Below, piece by piece: positions 1 through 8,107 of a stretch of 64,000 bases of DNA. A model generated the notes under the pieces. That model was not told the origin of the DNA. It worked only from the letters and a program-made list of their open reading frames with translations, and searched no databases. Origin of the DNA: Photobacterium profundum (GTDB lineage Bacteria; Pseudomonadota; Gammaproteobacteria; Enterobacterales; Vibrionaceae); assembly GCF_003026285.1 (NCBI RefSeq), contig NZ_PYOD01000002.1:62001-126000 (forward strand), read 5' to 3'. The stretch's first letter is position 1; every line of letters begins with the position of its first letter. Both the position numbers and the translations under genes were made by a program.

Positions 1-50
1 TTACAACTGCCAAATATGAATAAAACATATAAAAGTTTGATTATGTTCAT
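1..50 (-). CDS. Start of a further fimbrial-operon gene (partial, runs off the window)
   Basis: Only the first 16 codons are inside the window. An ATG at 48-50 lies 4 bases after the chaperone stop and is preceded by TAAGG, a ribosome-binding sequence overlapping that stop. The peptide begins MNIIKLLYVLFIFGSC, a basic N-terminus followed by a hydrophobic stretch, which looks like a signal peptide and possibly a lipobox (FGSC). In chaperone-usher operons the gene after the chaperone is often a minor subunit or tip adhesin, so that is the likeliest role, but nothing of the mature protein can be seen. Confidence 0.6.
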   Translation of the reverse strand, partial: MNIIKLLYVLFIFGSC

Positions 51-54
51 CGCC

Positions 55-741
55 TTACTTCACACTCAGTGTCTGTTGTTTATACGCGCCAAAGTCATCT
101 ACATACGTAACTTTTACAGTATCACCTCGGACAAATTCCATATTATTCGCAATTTGAAATGCTTTCTTAGGCTGTACAACAGATAAGGCTTTATCTTTAA
201 ATTCAGTTTTTCCTTTCATCAGTGAACTAATAGCAAAGAAATACGGTGTTGGGTTGTTGATCTTCAATGTATTACCCACAACCATAACCGTTAACTGCGA
301 TTCAGCACCTTCACGTGCTTCAACTAAGTTAGCTGGTCGTGCAATTAACTTGATTTTGGTACGCATCGCAAACTGTAATTGATTTGCTTCTTCCAATGCT
401 GGTGGCAGCTCTTGCACGTATAACCAAAATAGCGCTTCTCTGTCTATCGGTAGATTTGCAGACGTCTGCATAATGCGCAAATTTTGCTTACTGCTGCTTG
501 CTAGCGTAAATAGCGATGGGGAAATCACAAAGCTATTATCTGGAATTGCATCGGCTTCCGATTCTAGCCATACCTGTCCACCATATTTTTTTTCATTATT
601 ATTTTTAATGACAAGATTTGCGCCTTTAGTACCTTCGGTATACACCACACGGGTAGCATTTAGGGTAAAGGCCGCTTGCGCATTTGAGACCAACAGAACT
701 GAGCTCATTAAGAAAACAGCCATTATTACTAATCTATTCAT
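55..741 (-). CDS. Periplasmic fimbrial chaperone (PapD/FimC family)
   Basis: A secreted protein of about 228 residues with a clear signal peptide ending near SNAQA. The mature part starts with the chaperone-type beta strand (FTLNATRVVYTEG) and includes NLRIMQT and the segment ALFWLYVQELPP, which matches the conserved (R)E(S/T)LFWLNV-IPP region of PapD-like chaperones. Such proteins bind pilin subunits in the periplasm, complete their Ig fold by donor-strand complementation and deliver them to the usher. A GTG start at 753 is possible, but the ATG at 739-741 is preferred because it lies 4 bases past the usher stop and gives a normal signal peptide. It follows the usher in one operon. Family assignment is firm; the subfamily is not resolved. 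Confidence 0.93.
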   Translation of the reverse strand: MNRLVIMAVFLMSSVLLVSNAQAAFTLNATRVVYTEGTKGANLVIKNNNEKKYGGQVWLESEADAIPDNSFVISPSLFTLASSSKQNLRIMQTSANLPIDREALFWLYVQELPPALEEANQLQFAMRTKIKLIARPANLVEAREGAESQLTVMVVGNTLKINNPTPYFFAISSLMKGKTEFKDKALSVVQPKKAFQIANNMEFVRGDTVKVTYVDDFGAYKQQTLSVK

Positions 742-745
742 TGTA

Positions 746-3148
746 TTATTCACACTTTGTTGTACCAGTATTCATAATTTGAGTACTGGGTTGATTAATC
801 GTAATCACGCCTTGGCACGTCGGGGTGCTGTATGCGATATCGAGCGGGAACTTACTTTGTTCGGTGGCGCTGAGTTCAACCATTACACTGCCATCAACCC
901 CAATCACCGATTGTTTATCTTTGGTTGACACAATAGTACCCAACGGCAAGTACGTTCCCTTGGCGTCCATCATTTGTGTTACTACGCGAATCACCCTGCT
1001 CGCGTTGAAATCGACATAACTGATTACGCCACGTTCTGGCATTGTCGCAATGATCGATTTCTCTGTTTGAATATCTGTTGGCATAGACGCCGCATTTAGA
1101 CTCAGCTCATTGGTTTCATAAGGCTGAATATTGGACACCAGCGCATAGCCATTTTTATTGGTTTCTTGACCGTTAACTTTGATGCCTTCACGTTCGCCGA
1201 CTTTGGCAATGATGTAGCTATCTGAACGTTTAGCACCCGCAATAACGCCACCGTCAAAACCTACTAAAGTACCGCTTGCACTGGCACTGATCGTGCTGCC
1301 ATTGCCGCTTGCATTGACACTTACATTCGTCTTATCTAATGAACCCGATAGAGAGGCTCTCGCATAGGCATCGGTATCTGGGCTCCACGATGCACCTACT
1401 GAATAAGAATACTCATCCACCACGCCGGATTGCCCGACCTCATATGACGTACTGTCAGATGTTGATGTTACTGAGGTGTACACGTTAGAGGCGCTCTTAC
1501 CGTAATCAATTGGTACACTCATGGTCAGCATCACGGTATGGTCATCATTTTCCGTTTGGTAATCGGTATACGCCCCTGAAAGAGTGTAATTCACACGACC
1601 AATCGAGCTGCTGTACCCCACCGAGTAAGATGTACTCGCATTGCTTTTATTCCAGTATGTTTCATGGGCTAAATTCACATACACACTAGAATCAGCCACA
1701 TCAAAATTTAAATTAGCGTCAATACGACTTTTACTGCGGGAAAGATCGACATCAGTGTTATAACTTGGCTCGCCGGTTTCACGATCATAATCACTGCTTA
1801 CCGCCTCAGAAAAGGTACGGAAATTCTCTGATGAGAAACGATAACCTGCCAACTGTAGATCCATCGAACTCGACAGCTCTTTTGCATACAACAAGCGGAG
1901 ACTGTGCCCTGAATGGTAATCATCATCCATTAAAGTGTTGGAATAACTGTAGTCCATGCTGACAGCACCCAATTCACCCATGGTGACCCCCCCCCCCGTT
2001 GCCATACCGTAATACGGATCGGAGATAGTCACTGCACCCATCAAAGTAATTTGATCAAAACCGTAACCATATTCACCATATAAGAAGCTATTCAACATCT
2101 TATTTTTACTGTCGCGATACTTACCCACAGTTAGTTCATATCGGTAGGTATCTTCTGTTAACAGCATTGGCAATTGCGTAATCGTATAGTTATAACGCTT
2201 TGATTGACCGTCTTCGCCAATGATTTCAAGGTCAACTTGGTTGTTACTTAAATATGGAAGGTCAGTAATCGAAAAATTGCCCGCTGCAACTTCCTTGGTG
2301 TATAGCAGATACTCACCTTGGTAAATATTCACCGTTGAATTCGTTTCTGCCGCGCCACGAATAACAGGCGTATAGTCTTGCTTATAACGCGGTAACATTT
2401 CACGATCTGAACGTAACGAAACACCGGTAAAGGGAATTGAATCTACCAAATAACCTTGAGTGATGGATTCCCCCACAACTGCTTCGCTTAAAGCGCTTGG
2501 TAGCGGTTTTGCGACATACGCTTGTTGGCGAACAAAATCATCATCCGTCACATCAGAAGATGCTACATTCGCGCGAAAACGCACATCATGATAGTTAGCT
2601 CCAATTTCTGCCGTCAGTGGCATTGCAAACTCATCATCACTATTTCGATTGTTATAACGAGCAGAAACTGAGTAATTCACAAAACCTGCAGTAATACCTT
2701 TATCCAACTGGCGCTGGTTAAATTCCAAATCTTCACGATTCATTAAATTGGCGTCAGGCACAAAGATATGAAGTGTCAATTCGTTCGCGTTGTAGTCAAC
2801 CTGTGCACCCAGATCAGATAAGGTGTTTTCGCATGTCACATTCAATAGCGACAACTTTGCTTCTTGGGTCAAGTTTATCCCCAAGTTTTGCAGGATATCT
2901 ACGGATAAACACAAACTCGGTTGCCCATCACTGTTTGGGGCAACATTAAAATTCTGATAGCCAATATAGCGTTTATTAACGTACACCCTGTAACTCTGGT
3001 TGCCCAAAGGTAGTTCACCATACGCATTCAGCAGCTTTGATATCTCCGTCTGCGTTTTCGCATCACCTTGTAGGAAATCAGTATTAAATTCGCTCGCTTG
3101 AGCTGCAATCGGTGCGAGCAACAGCAAAGGTATAATTTTACGAACCAT
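746..3148 (-). CDS. Fimbrial outer-membrane usher (FimD/PapC family)
   Basis: The usher is the outer-membrane beta-barrel that receives chaperone-subunit complexes and threads the growing fimbria to the surface. About 800 residues is the usual size. A signal peptide ends near LAPIAAQA. Next come the N-terminal periplasmic domain (FNTDFLQ...), the barrel with plug region (residues about 130-640; note RGAAETNSTVNIYQ and YNYTITQLP) and C-terminal domains including the conserved RGVISYVDF. Two further ATGs lie upstream (3161-3163 overlaps the pilin stop as ATGA), but the ATG at 3146-3148 has AGAGG five bases upstream and starts directly at the signal peptide. A run of 11 G on the coding strand at 1987-1997, near residue 385, encodes Gly-Gly-Gly-Val and is a potential slippage site. 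As sequenced, the frame is intact. Confidence 0.95.
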   Translation of the reverse strand: MVRKIIPLLLLAPIAAQASEFNTDFLQGDAKTQTEISKLLNAYGELPLGNQSYRVYVNKRYIGYQNFNVAPNSDGQPSLCLSVDILQNLGINLTQEAKLSLLNVTCENTLSDLGAQVDYNANELTLHIFVPDANLMNREDLEFNQRQLDKGITAGFVNYSVSARYNNRNSDDEFAMPLTAEIGANYHDVRFRANVASSDVTDDDFVRQQAYVAKPLPSALSEAVVGESITQGYLVDSIPFTGVSLRSDREMLPRYKQDYTPVIRGAAETNSTVNIYQGEYLLYTKEVAAGNFSITDLPYLSNNQVDLEIIGEDGQSKRYNYTITQLPMLLTEDTYRYELTVGKYRDSKNKMLNSFLYGEYGYGFDQITLMGAVTISDPYYGMATGGGVTMGELGAVSMDYSYSNTLMDDDYHSGHSLRLLYAKELSSSMDLQLAGYRFSSENFRTFSEAVSSDYDRETGEPSYNTDVDLSRSKSRIDANLNFDVADSSVYVNLAHETYWNKSNASTSYSVGYSSSIGRVNYTLSGAYTDYQTENDDHTVMLTMSVPIDYGKSASNVYTSVTSTSDSTSYEVGQSGVVDEYSYSVGASWSPDTDAYARASLSGSLDKTNVSVNASGNGSTISASASGTLVGFDGGVIAGAKRSDSYIIAKVGEREGIKVNGQETNKNGYALVSNIQPYETNELSLNAASMPTDIQTEKSIIATMPERGVISYVDFNASRVIRVVTQMMDAKGTYLPLGTIVSTKDKQSVIGVDGSVMVELSATEQSKFPLDIAYSTPTCQGVITINQPSTQIMNTGTTKCE
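1987..1997 (-). repeat. Homopolymer tract of 11 G (coding strand) inside the usher gene
   Basis: Eleven consecutive C on the plus strand (G on the coding strand) are read ACG GGG GGG GGG GTC. It is the longest G/C run I found in the window. Runs of this length are classical slipped-strand mispairing sites. Gain or loss of one base would truncate the usher about halfway through the barrel and also affect downstream gene expression. Whether it varies in the population is not shown by one sequence. Confidence 0.9.
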
Positions 3149-3159
3149 TGTACCTCTCA

Positions 3160-3729
3160 TCATAAATACAGGATTTGATAAACAGCTGTTGCCTCAACCT
3201 TTCCAGCTGTCACTGTCGGTGTCGTCGCATAAAAATTGGCTTTCAACGTAATGGCTTTTGTTGTGGCGTCAAAATTCGTATCTGCCGCTACCCACGACTG
3301 ATTCAGAACGCGAGTACCATCATTCATCAAGACTTCTACACCCACTTTTGTCTCGTCAGTCGCATCCGACTGAATCACATTAGGGAAGTGCTCAACATTT
3401 CGAGCCTTTAAACTAATTTGTGCAGTTGTTGCTGGGCAATCAGCTGCATTAATGGGGGCCAAACTGAATGCGGTGTAATCGACATTCGCAGGTCCCGGAA
3501 CTATGCTGCCCGGCGTGCCATGAATATTTGATTCTTTTGTGAAATCATTAATTGAAATAACACCTAAATTGATAATCTCTTTTTCTTCACCATTTACAAA
3601 TATAACGGTGTCACAGGTAATTGTTCCTAATGCTCCTTTTATATAAATTGGCTTTTCATCAATAGCAGCTTCCGTAAAGGCACTAAATAATAAGCTTGTT
3701 AGCAAGCTAGAAATAAATACTATTTTCAT
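3160..3729 (-). CDS. Fimbrial subunit, second (minor) pilin
   Basis: A secreted protein of about 189 residues with a signal peptide ending near FTEA. It is clearly paralogous to the upstream pilin: both have ITCDT/QTCDT near the mature N-terminus, a DCPATTA motif that supplies the second cysteine, TNFD-TKA-L-ANF/Y and a C-terminal YQI-YL strand. The shared Cys pair is the usual pilin disulfide. Earlier in-frame starts exist (TTG at 3768, ATG at 3762), but they would add residues encoded by the upstream hairpin; the ATG at 3727-3729 begins a good signal peptide. No clear Shine-Dalgarno sequence is seen for any of them, so translation may depend on coupling. Its place after an intrinsic terminator suggests lower expression, as for a minor or tip subunit. 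Confidence 0.88.
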   Translation of the reverse strand: MKIVFISSLLTSLLFSAFTEAAIDEKPIYIKGALGTITCDTVIFVNGEEKEIINLGVISINDFTKESNIHGTPGSIVPGPANVDYTAFSLAPINAADCPATTAQISLKARNVEHFPNVIQSDATDETKVGVEVLMNDGTRVLNQSWVAADTNFDATTKAITLKANFYATTPTVTAGKVEATAVYQILYL

Positions 3730-3730
3730 A

Positions 3731-3760
3731 AAAAAGGAGCCCAGAGAGAATACTCTGGGC
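3731..3760 (-). terminator. Intrinsic terminator or attenuator between the two pilin genes
   Basis: Read on the minus strand, GCCCAGAG and CTCTGGGC form a perfect 8-bp stem with a 6-base loop, followed by TCCTTTTTT. It lies just after the major pilin stop and directly before the ATG of the next gene. It should stop most transcripts after the major pilin and let a fraction read through to the second pilin, usher and chaperone. Confidence 0.8.
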
Positions 3761-3776
3761 ATTTCCAATATAAAGG

Positions 3777-4334
3777 TTAAAGGTAAGCGATTTGGTAACT
3801 TGCAACAGATGTAACAAGACCGGCTTTTGCTTCTTCAGCCGTTTTAAAGTAATTCGCAGATAAATTTACTGCTTTAGTTACTTTATCGAAATTAGTACCA
3901 GCATCAACATACCCTTTATTTAATAATGGTGTTTTATCATTAAACAATACTTGCACACCTACATTCGTTGTTGCTATTTCATCAGACGTAAGTACATCAC
4001 TGAATCCCGTTACGGTTTGACCCGTTAGGCTTAATGCCGCTGTCGTTGCAGGGCAATCATCAGGATTTAAAGGCGCAATACCAAATGCAACAGGCGTTTC
4101 AGTTGATTCAGAGGCACCAGTACCAAAGTCACTAGTTGTAATTACTGGAAGCTCAACAAAAGCCACATCATTACCATCAACAATAATACCGGTATCACAT
4201 GTTTGCGCTGTAATTGCCCCCGTAAAGTTCACCGTACCGCGCTGACCGTTACCCGCGGTTACTGACTCTGCATGCGCTACATTTGTTACAGACATTACTA
4301 AAAGAGCAGCAGCTGACAATACTTTCTTATTCAT
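3777..4334 (-). CDS. Major fimbrial subunit (type 1 pilin-like)
   Basis: A 185-residue secreted pilin with a signal peptide ending at NVAHA. The mature protein has GTVNFTGAITAQTCD, the typical first strand and first cysteine of FimA-type pilins, a second cysteine in DDCPATTAALSL and the terminal YQIAYL strand with the penultimate tyrosine-like pattern of subunits assembled by chaperone-usher machinery. AGGGT lies upstream of the ATG. It is first in the operon and followed by an intrinsic terminator, which fits a highly expressed shaft subunit. The operon likely continues through second pilin, usher, chaperone and a further gene. Confidence 0.92.
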   Translation of the reverse strand: MNKKVLSAAALLVMSVTNVAHAESVTAGNGQRGTVNFTGAITAQTCDTGIIVDGNDVAFVELPVITTSDFGTGASESTETPVAFGIAPLNPDDCPATTAALSLTGQTVTGFSDVLTSDEIATTNVGVQVLFNDKTPLLNKGYVDAGTNFDKVTKAVNLSANYFKTAEEAKAGLVTSVASYQIAYL

Positions 4335-4782
4335 TTTAAACCCTATTAATTGGCACTTCTAAAAGCTCTTCTTTTTTATAACCAACGTAAATCGCCGTAT
4401 TACTGAAGAGCATGTCAAATATCTGACAGGAAAGTTACCAATTGAAGTAGCCATCATCAACTGAAAAGAAAACATAATTAAATTGCCAGAAAACCCTTTA
4501 TTCACTAACAGCTCACCGCCACCTAACGACAGTATAACGAACATGAAAATTGATATAAAAAAGATAAAACAACATAAAAAGAAAAACAAAACAACATACC
4601 AATCAATAAGTTATATCACTCAAAAATCAAACCCAATCGAACAAAACCACAAGCAACCATTTAGAGGTAGGATAAATAAGCGTGTTATTTTATAGACAAC
4701 ATGATGCCACCTTTTACATAGGGAATAGTTTTAACAAACAAAAAATCAATATATCAGGGTAAATATCAATTATTAGGGTATT
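4335..4782. other. Non-coding region upstream of the fimbrial operon
   Basis: About 450 AT-rich bases between the ToxS-like gene and the major pilin. It presumably holds the fimbrial promoter. A TTGACA hexamer is present on the minus strand (4413-4418), but I could not pair it with a convincing -10 at normal spacing. I saw no pair of inverted repeats that would suggest an invertible fimS-type switch. The short open frames here are lysine/phenylalanine-rich low-complexity and are not credible genes. Confidence 0.5.
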
Positions 4783-4810
4783 AAAAAAGCAGCCATATGG
4801 CTGCTTTTTT
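4783..4810 (-). terminator. Terminator after the ToxR/ToxS-like pair
   Basis: GCAGCCATATGGCTGC (4789-4804) is a perfect 16-base palindrome flanked by six A and six T, giving a strong hairpin with a T tract on either strand. It begins a few bases after the stop of the ToxS-like gene and separates it from the fimbrial promoter region. Confidence 0.85.
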
Positions 4811-4813
4811 AAT

Positions 4814-5320
4814 TTAATGTCTGTCTAATCGTTTGTATAACTGTGCTTTGTCAAAAACCATGGGGTTGGTCAATAATAAGTACTTGTTCGTTTCATCTAA
4901 GAACATTTCTTGACTATAGCTTGCATTATTAAAAAACTTCATTTCGCTACGCAAATGCCAATATCCATCATCTCTTTCTATCGAATAGTCCAAATTTGAA
5001 AAATAAATACGGTTTTCTTTTACCTGATAATCAAACTTACAATACAACTCGAAAGTTTTAGTGCTTCCATCAAACATTTTGTATGTTATATCTACATCGC
5101 AGGTACCTGTATTCTTCTTAAATTGGTACTTTCTATTCTCAATATTACTTACAAACTCATCACTCCAATCATCCCCATACGGTATACGCGCTTTACTCGT
5201 ATACCAGGCTGTATTTTCAATCGGATTTTTATTGTGATTAACCATAGAGAATATAGCGAATAATATTGACAGAACAAAGCTGACGCCAATAAGTACTTTG
5301 TATTTATTATTAACTACCAT
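4814..5320 (-). CDS. ToxS-like membrane-anchored periplasmic protein
   Basis: A 168-residue protein with a single N-terminal membrane segment (residues about 8-27) and a periplasmic remainder. Its start codon overlaps the end of the ToxR-like gene by 7 bases, so the two are probably translationally coupled. Size, topology and position match ToxS and TcpH, the periplasmic partners that stabilise membrane-bound ToxR-type regulators. Direct sequence likeness to ToxS is weak and I base the call mainly on context. Two cysteines (in GTCDVDI and LYCKFDY) may form a disulfide. A strong terminator follows. The exact ligand or stabilising function is unknown. Confidence 0.6.
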   Translation of the reverse strand: MVVNNKYKVLIGVSFVLSILFAIFSMVNHNKNPIENTAWYTSKARIPYGDDWSDEFVSNIENRKYQFKKNTGTCDVDITYKMFDGSTKTFELYCKFDYQVKENRIYFSNLDYSIERDDGYWHLRSEMKFFNNASYSQEMFLDETNKYLLLTNPMVFDKAQLYKRLDRH

Positions 5321-6171
5321 AGTAATCCTCGCCCTCGCATACTTTCTATTTTACTCAATGCATCGGCAAGCGAGCCATCTTTATTAAATATTCGAACAAT
5401 AATATAGGTATCATTAAGATCGTTAATTGAAGCAAAAAATGTTTTATGTATGTGAAACACATCAACATACACTGTTTTATAGGTAATACTTTCTGGTGGA
5501 AGTGTTTGAACAGCATGGTAATACTGAGAAAACTTATCGATCACGTCTTTATATTGTCGTTTTGTTAAACTACCTCCACGAGATGAAAAGATAACTTTTA
5601 CAAACTCACCATCCGGATTATTTATGTAAATAATATCTTTTTGATTTATCTCATAAGCATCATAGTCATTATTTTTAGATAAATACTGATAATATCCACC
5701 AATTACTAAGAAAATAATGGTGAGTATGAATAGTACGCTCCATAGGTAGCGACTGAATAAATACTGATAAACTGGCTGAGGGGCTTCTGCTATTTCAGAC
5801 TCAGATAAAACGGGATTTTCTTTCGCCAGCTCTATCCGTATATATTGTACATCTTCAGGGCTGACTTCAAAAACATAGCCTTTTTTACGAATTGTTTTAA
5901 TCAACTCCCCTTCATCAAACTGTCTAAAAATAGAGCGGAGCTTAGACATTACATTCAAAATGGATTGTTCGTTAAGCTCTTGCTCTTCCCAAACATGTTC
6001 AACAAGTGCATCTTTCGTCACAAGTTTCGATGCGTTATCAATCAGGTAAGACAGTACATCTGCCTCTTTAGGGCTTAAACTGAATGTCTTAATCTCGCCA
6101 CTTGATCCACCGTTATGGACAAGGGTATTTTTGGTGGCATTAAACTGCCAGCAGAAAAATTGTATTTGCAT
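5314..6171 (-). CDS. ToxR-like transmembrane transcriptional regulator
   Basis: A 285-residue protein with an N-terminal OmpR/PhoB-type winged helix (residues about 10-108). Recognisable parts are LSPKEADVLSYLIDN, VTKDALVEHVW, NVMSKLRSIFR and IKTIRKKGYVFE. A linker follows, then one membrane helix (about 143-163) and a periplasmic domain of about 120 residues. This is the ToxR/TcpP/CadC architecture, in which a membrane-bound regulator binds DNA directly in response to an envelope signal. It lacks a receiver domain. The overlapping ToxS-like gene is its likely partner. The fimbrial operon downstream on the same strand is the obvious candidate target, though the giant adhesin locus is also close. 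It is probably not the housekeeping ToxR, since the periplasmic part is unlike it. Confidence 0.85.
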   Translation of the reverse strand: MQIQFFCWQFNATKNTLVHNGGSSGEIKTFSLSPKEADVLSYLIDNASKLVTKDALVEHVWEEQELNEQSILNVMSKLRSIFRQFDEGELIKTIRKKGYVFEVSPEDVQYIRIELAKENPVLSESEIAEAPQPVYQYLFSRYLWSVLFILTIIFLVIGGYYQYLSKNNDYDAYEINQKDIIYINNPDGEFVKVIFSSRGGSLTKRQYKDVIDKFSQYYHAVQTLPPESITYKTVYVDVFHIHKTFFASINDLNDTYIIVRIFNKDGSLADALSKIESMRGRGLLW

Positions 6172-6330
6172 TTATATCCACTCAGTTTACAAAAGCATGT
6201 AGCCAAGTAAGCACATACCGAATAGAAACGGTGTTGCGTTTATACCCAAGTTTATGGGAAACATTTGAAATGAGGTAGTTATAAACACTGAATTTAGTCG
6301 CCTTTCATTTTATTTATTGCCATAGAGCAT

Positions 6331-6361
6331 AAAAAAAGCAGAAAGGTGATTCTTTCTGCTT
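6331..6361 (-). terminator. Terminator after astB
   Basis: AAGCAGAAAG (6336-6345) pairs perfectly with CTTTCTGCTT (6352-6361) around a six-base loop. On the minus strand the hairpin is followed by a run of T. It lies 30 bases past the astB stop. Confidence 0.85.
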
Positions 6362-6390
6362 CTTAATAATTAATCAGTCAATCCAAATGA

Positions 6391-7725
6391 TTATCGTTGG
6401 AACGCGTAAACAGAGCCTAAATCTAAGATTTGAGTTAGCTCATCAAGTGCAGCACGAGATTCAACCACTAGCTGTGGATCAGCAAGGTCAGCATCAGTCA
6501 TCGTGTCACGATAATGGCTATCTACCCACGAATTTAAACGATTGAACAGTATATCGTTCATAAACGTAGACTGATTGACGGCTTGAAGTTCTTGTTCATT
6601 CAGAACAACACGTAAACGTAAGCATGCCGGACCACCGCCATTTGCCATACTTTGCTTTAGGTCAAATATTTGTACTTTATCAATGCCTTGCTTAGCATTA
6701 ATAATCGTTTGTACGTGCGCCCAAACTCGCTCATTATTTCGGCATTCTTCAGGCAAGACTAATACTGTTTCACCATTTGGCATTTCAAGTAATTGAGAGT
6801 TAAACAAGTAGCTAGTCACAGCATCTTCAATGGTTACTGCACTAGTTGGAACCTCTATAACTTTAAAGTTTCCTCCAACTTTGGCGGTTAACTCGTTATA
6901 CACATCTTGTTGATTCAAAAAAGCTTGTTCATGGCAGAATAGAACGTTCTTGTTGCCCACTGCAATAACGTCATTATGAAACACACCTTGATCAATAACG
7001 TCTGGGTTTTGCTGCGCTATCACAACTTTATCACCATTTAATTGATGAAGACGCGCCACTGCTTCACATGCCTCAAAAGTATGACGAGCTGGATATTTTT
7101 TCGGGGCTGGGTATCGGCTATCAAAAGCATGACGACCATAAACAAAAAACTCGACACCTTGCTCATCATATTGATGACAAAAACGGGTATGGTTTGCAGC
7201 GCCTTCATCACCAAAGTGCTCTACAGCAGGTAACGCAGGATGATGAGAAAAGTGTTTTTTATCAGCAAAGGTTGCCTGAAGGATTCGTCCTGTTGTCTCA
7301 TGTTCAATCGAGCGATGAAATTTATTTGTTAGATTAGCGGGGGTGAAATGTACTTTACCATCAGCGGTATCAGCTGAAGGAGACACTGTTGCCGCATTCG
7401 CCGTCCACATACTTGAAGCCGAACAACATGCAGCCAACACTTTAGGCGCTTGCTTAGCAGCTTGTTCAATAACATTCGCATCACTACCCATAAAACCAAG
7501 TCGACGTAGTGTGTGAACATCTGGACGCTCTTGAGGCGCTAAAATGCCCTGCACTAAGCCCATATCAGCCAGTGCTTTCATTTTCGCTAACCCTTGCTTG
7601 GCAGCTTGCTTAGGGTTGGATTGATTCGCCTGATTCTTTTCAGATGCGACATTACCGAAAGATAAGCCACTGTAGTTATGTGTAGGACCTACCAACCCAT
7701 CAAAATTCGCTTCACGTGCTTTCAT
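6391..7725 (-). CDS. astB: N-succinylarginine dihydrolase
   Basis: The second enzyme of the arginine succinyltransferase (AST) pathway. It hydrolyses N2-succinylarginine to N2-succinylornithine, CO2 and two ammonia in the cytoplasm. The protein of about 444 residues has the AstB N-terminus ([21 protein letters not shown]), the guanidine-modifying-enzyme fold motifs [15 protein letters not shown] and a C-terminal [12 protein letters not shown] with the nucleophilic cysteine. The ATG at 7723-7725 is chosen over the one at 7731 because GGA lies at a proper distance and because E. coli AstB also starts immediately before this sequence. No other ast gene is in the window, so astB is separated from the rest of the pathway here. 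A terminator follows. Confidence 0.96.
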   Translation of the reverse strand: MKAREANFDGLVGPTHNYSGLSFGNVASEKNQANQSNPKQAAKQGLAKMKALADMGLVQGILAPQERPDVHTLRRLGFMGSDANVIEQAAKQAPKVLAACCSASSMWTANAATVSPSADTADGKVHFTPANLTNKFHRSIEHETTGRILQATFADKKHFSHHPALPAVEHFGDEGAANHTRFCHQYDEQGVEFFVYGRHAFDSRYPAPKKYPARHTFEACEAVARLHQLNGDKVVIAQQNPDVIDQGVFHNDVIAVGNKNVLFCHEQAFLNQQDVYNELTAKVGGNFKVIEVPTSAVTIEDAVTSYLFNSQLLEMPNGETVLVLPEECRNNERVWAHVQTIINAKQGIDKVQIFDLKQSMANGGGPACLRLRVVLNEQELQAVNQSTFMNDILFNRLNSWVDSHYRDTMTDADLADPQLVVESRAALDELTQILDLGSVYAFQR

Positions 7726-7731
7726 ATACAT

Positions 7732-8057
7732 TCCATGTTCTGATTACCGCTAAAAACATAGCACACAACATAACAAAGTATTTACATTTATGACAAGTAC
7801 CAAACAAATTACTAGTTGGATCTATAGTAGTAGGTGACCTACTAGCAATTAGCATGTTTATTCAGCAGGAAACAAGGAATGCTGCTTTGTTTTATTCCCG
7901 AATGACAATACGGGCTTATATCTGAGGTTAAGCTCCCTATTATTAAAAGATTTATCGACGCATGCGTACTGGTCACAAATCAATCAGGTGACATGACTTA
8001 TCTGGTAAGCACTCGCGAAATCACATAATTACCCACATTTATCTGATAGTTAAACCT
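7732..8057. other. Non-coding region upstream of astB
   Basis: About 330 bases between astB and the terminator of the giant adhesin gene. It must contain the astB promoter. Apart from the palindrome listed separately and a 10-base ACGCATGCGT palindrome near 7960, I see no gene or RNA in it. Confidence 0.5.
7828..7844. promoter_or_regulatory. Perfect 8+1+8 palindrome upstream of astB
   Basis: TAGTAGGT-G-ACCTACTA is a perfect inverted repeat about 105 bases upstream of the astB start. It has no T tract, so it is more like a protein-binding site than a terminator. It does not match the ArgR box. The binding protein is unknown. Confidence 0.35.
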
Positions 8058-8090
8058 AAAAAAGCCAACCGTCAATTGGTTGGCTTTTTT
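8058..8090 (-). terminator. Terminator after the giant adhesin gene
   Basis: GCCAACC (8064-8070) and GGTTGGC (8078-8084) form the stem core, flanked by six A and six T. It works on the minus strand 18 bases past the adhesin stop and could also act in the other direction. Confidence 0.88.
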
Positions 8091-8107
8091 TCATTATGCG
8101 TGTTGGA

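Noticed and set aside
4359..4695. Two short frames upstream of the fimbrial operon (76 and 70 codons on opposite strands).
   Set aside because: Low-complexity Phe/Ile/Met- or Lys-rich sequences in AT-rich DNA, overlapping each other, with no credible ribosome-binding site.
4335..4782. Invertible fimbrial promoter switch (fimS-type).
   Set aside because: I found no inverted repeat pair bordering a promoter segment and no recombinase gene nearby.
6239..6256. TATACCCAAGTTTATGGG upstream of the ToxR-like gene, resembling the end of the palindromic element.
   Set aside because: Only about 11 bases match the element terminus and there is no matching opposite end or internal box, so I treat it as coincidence.
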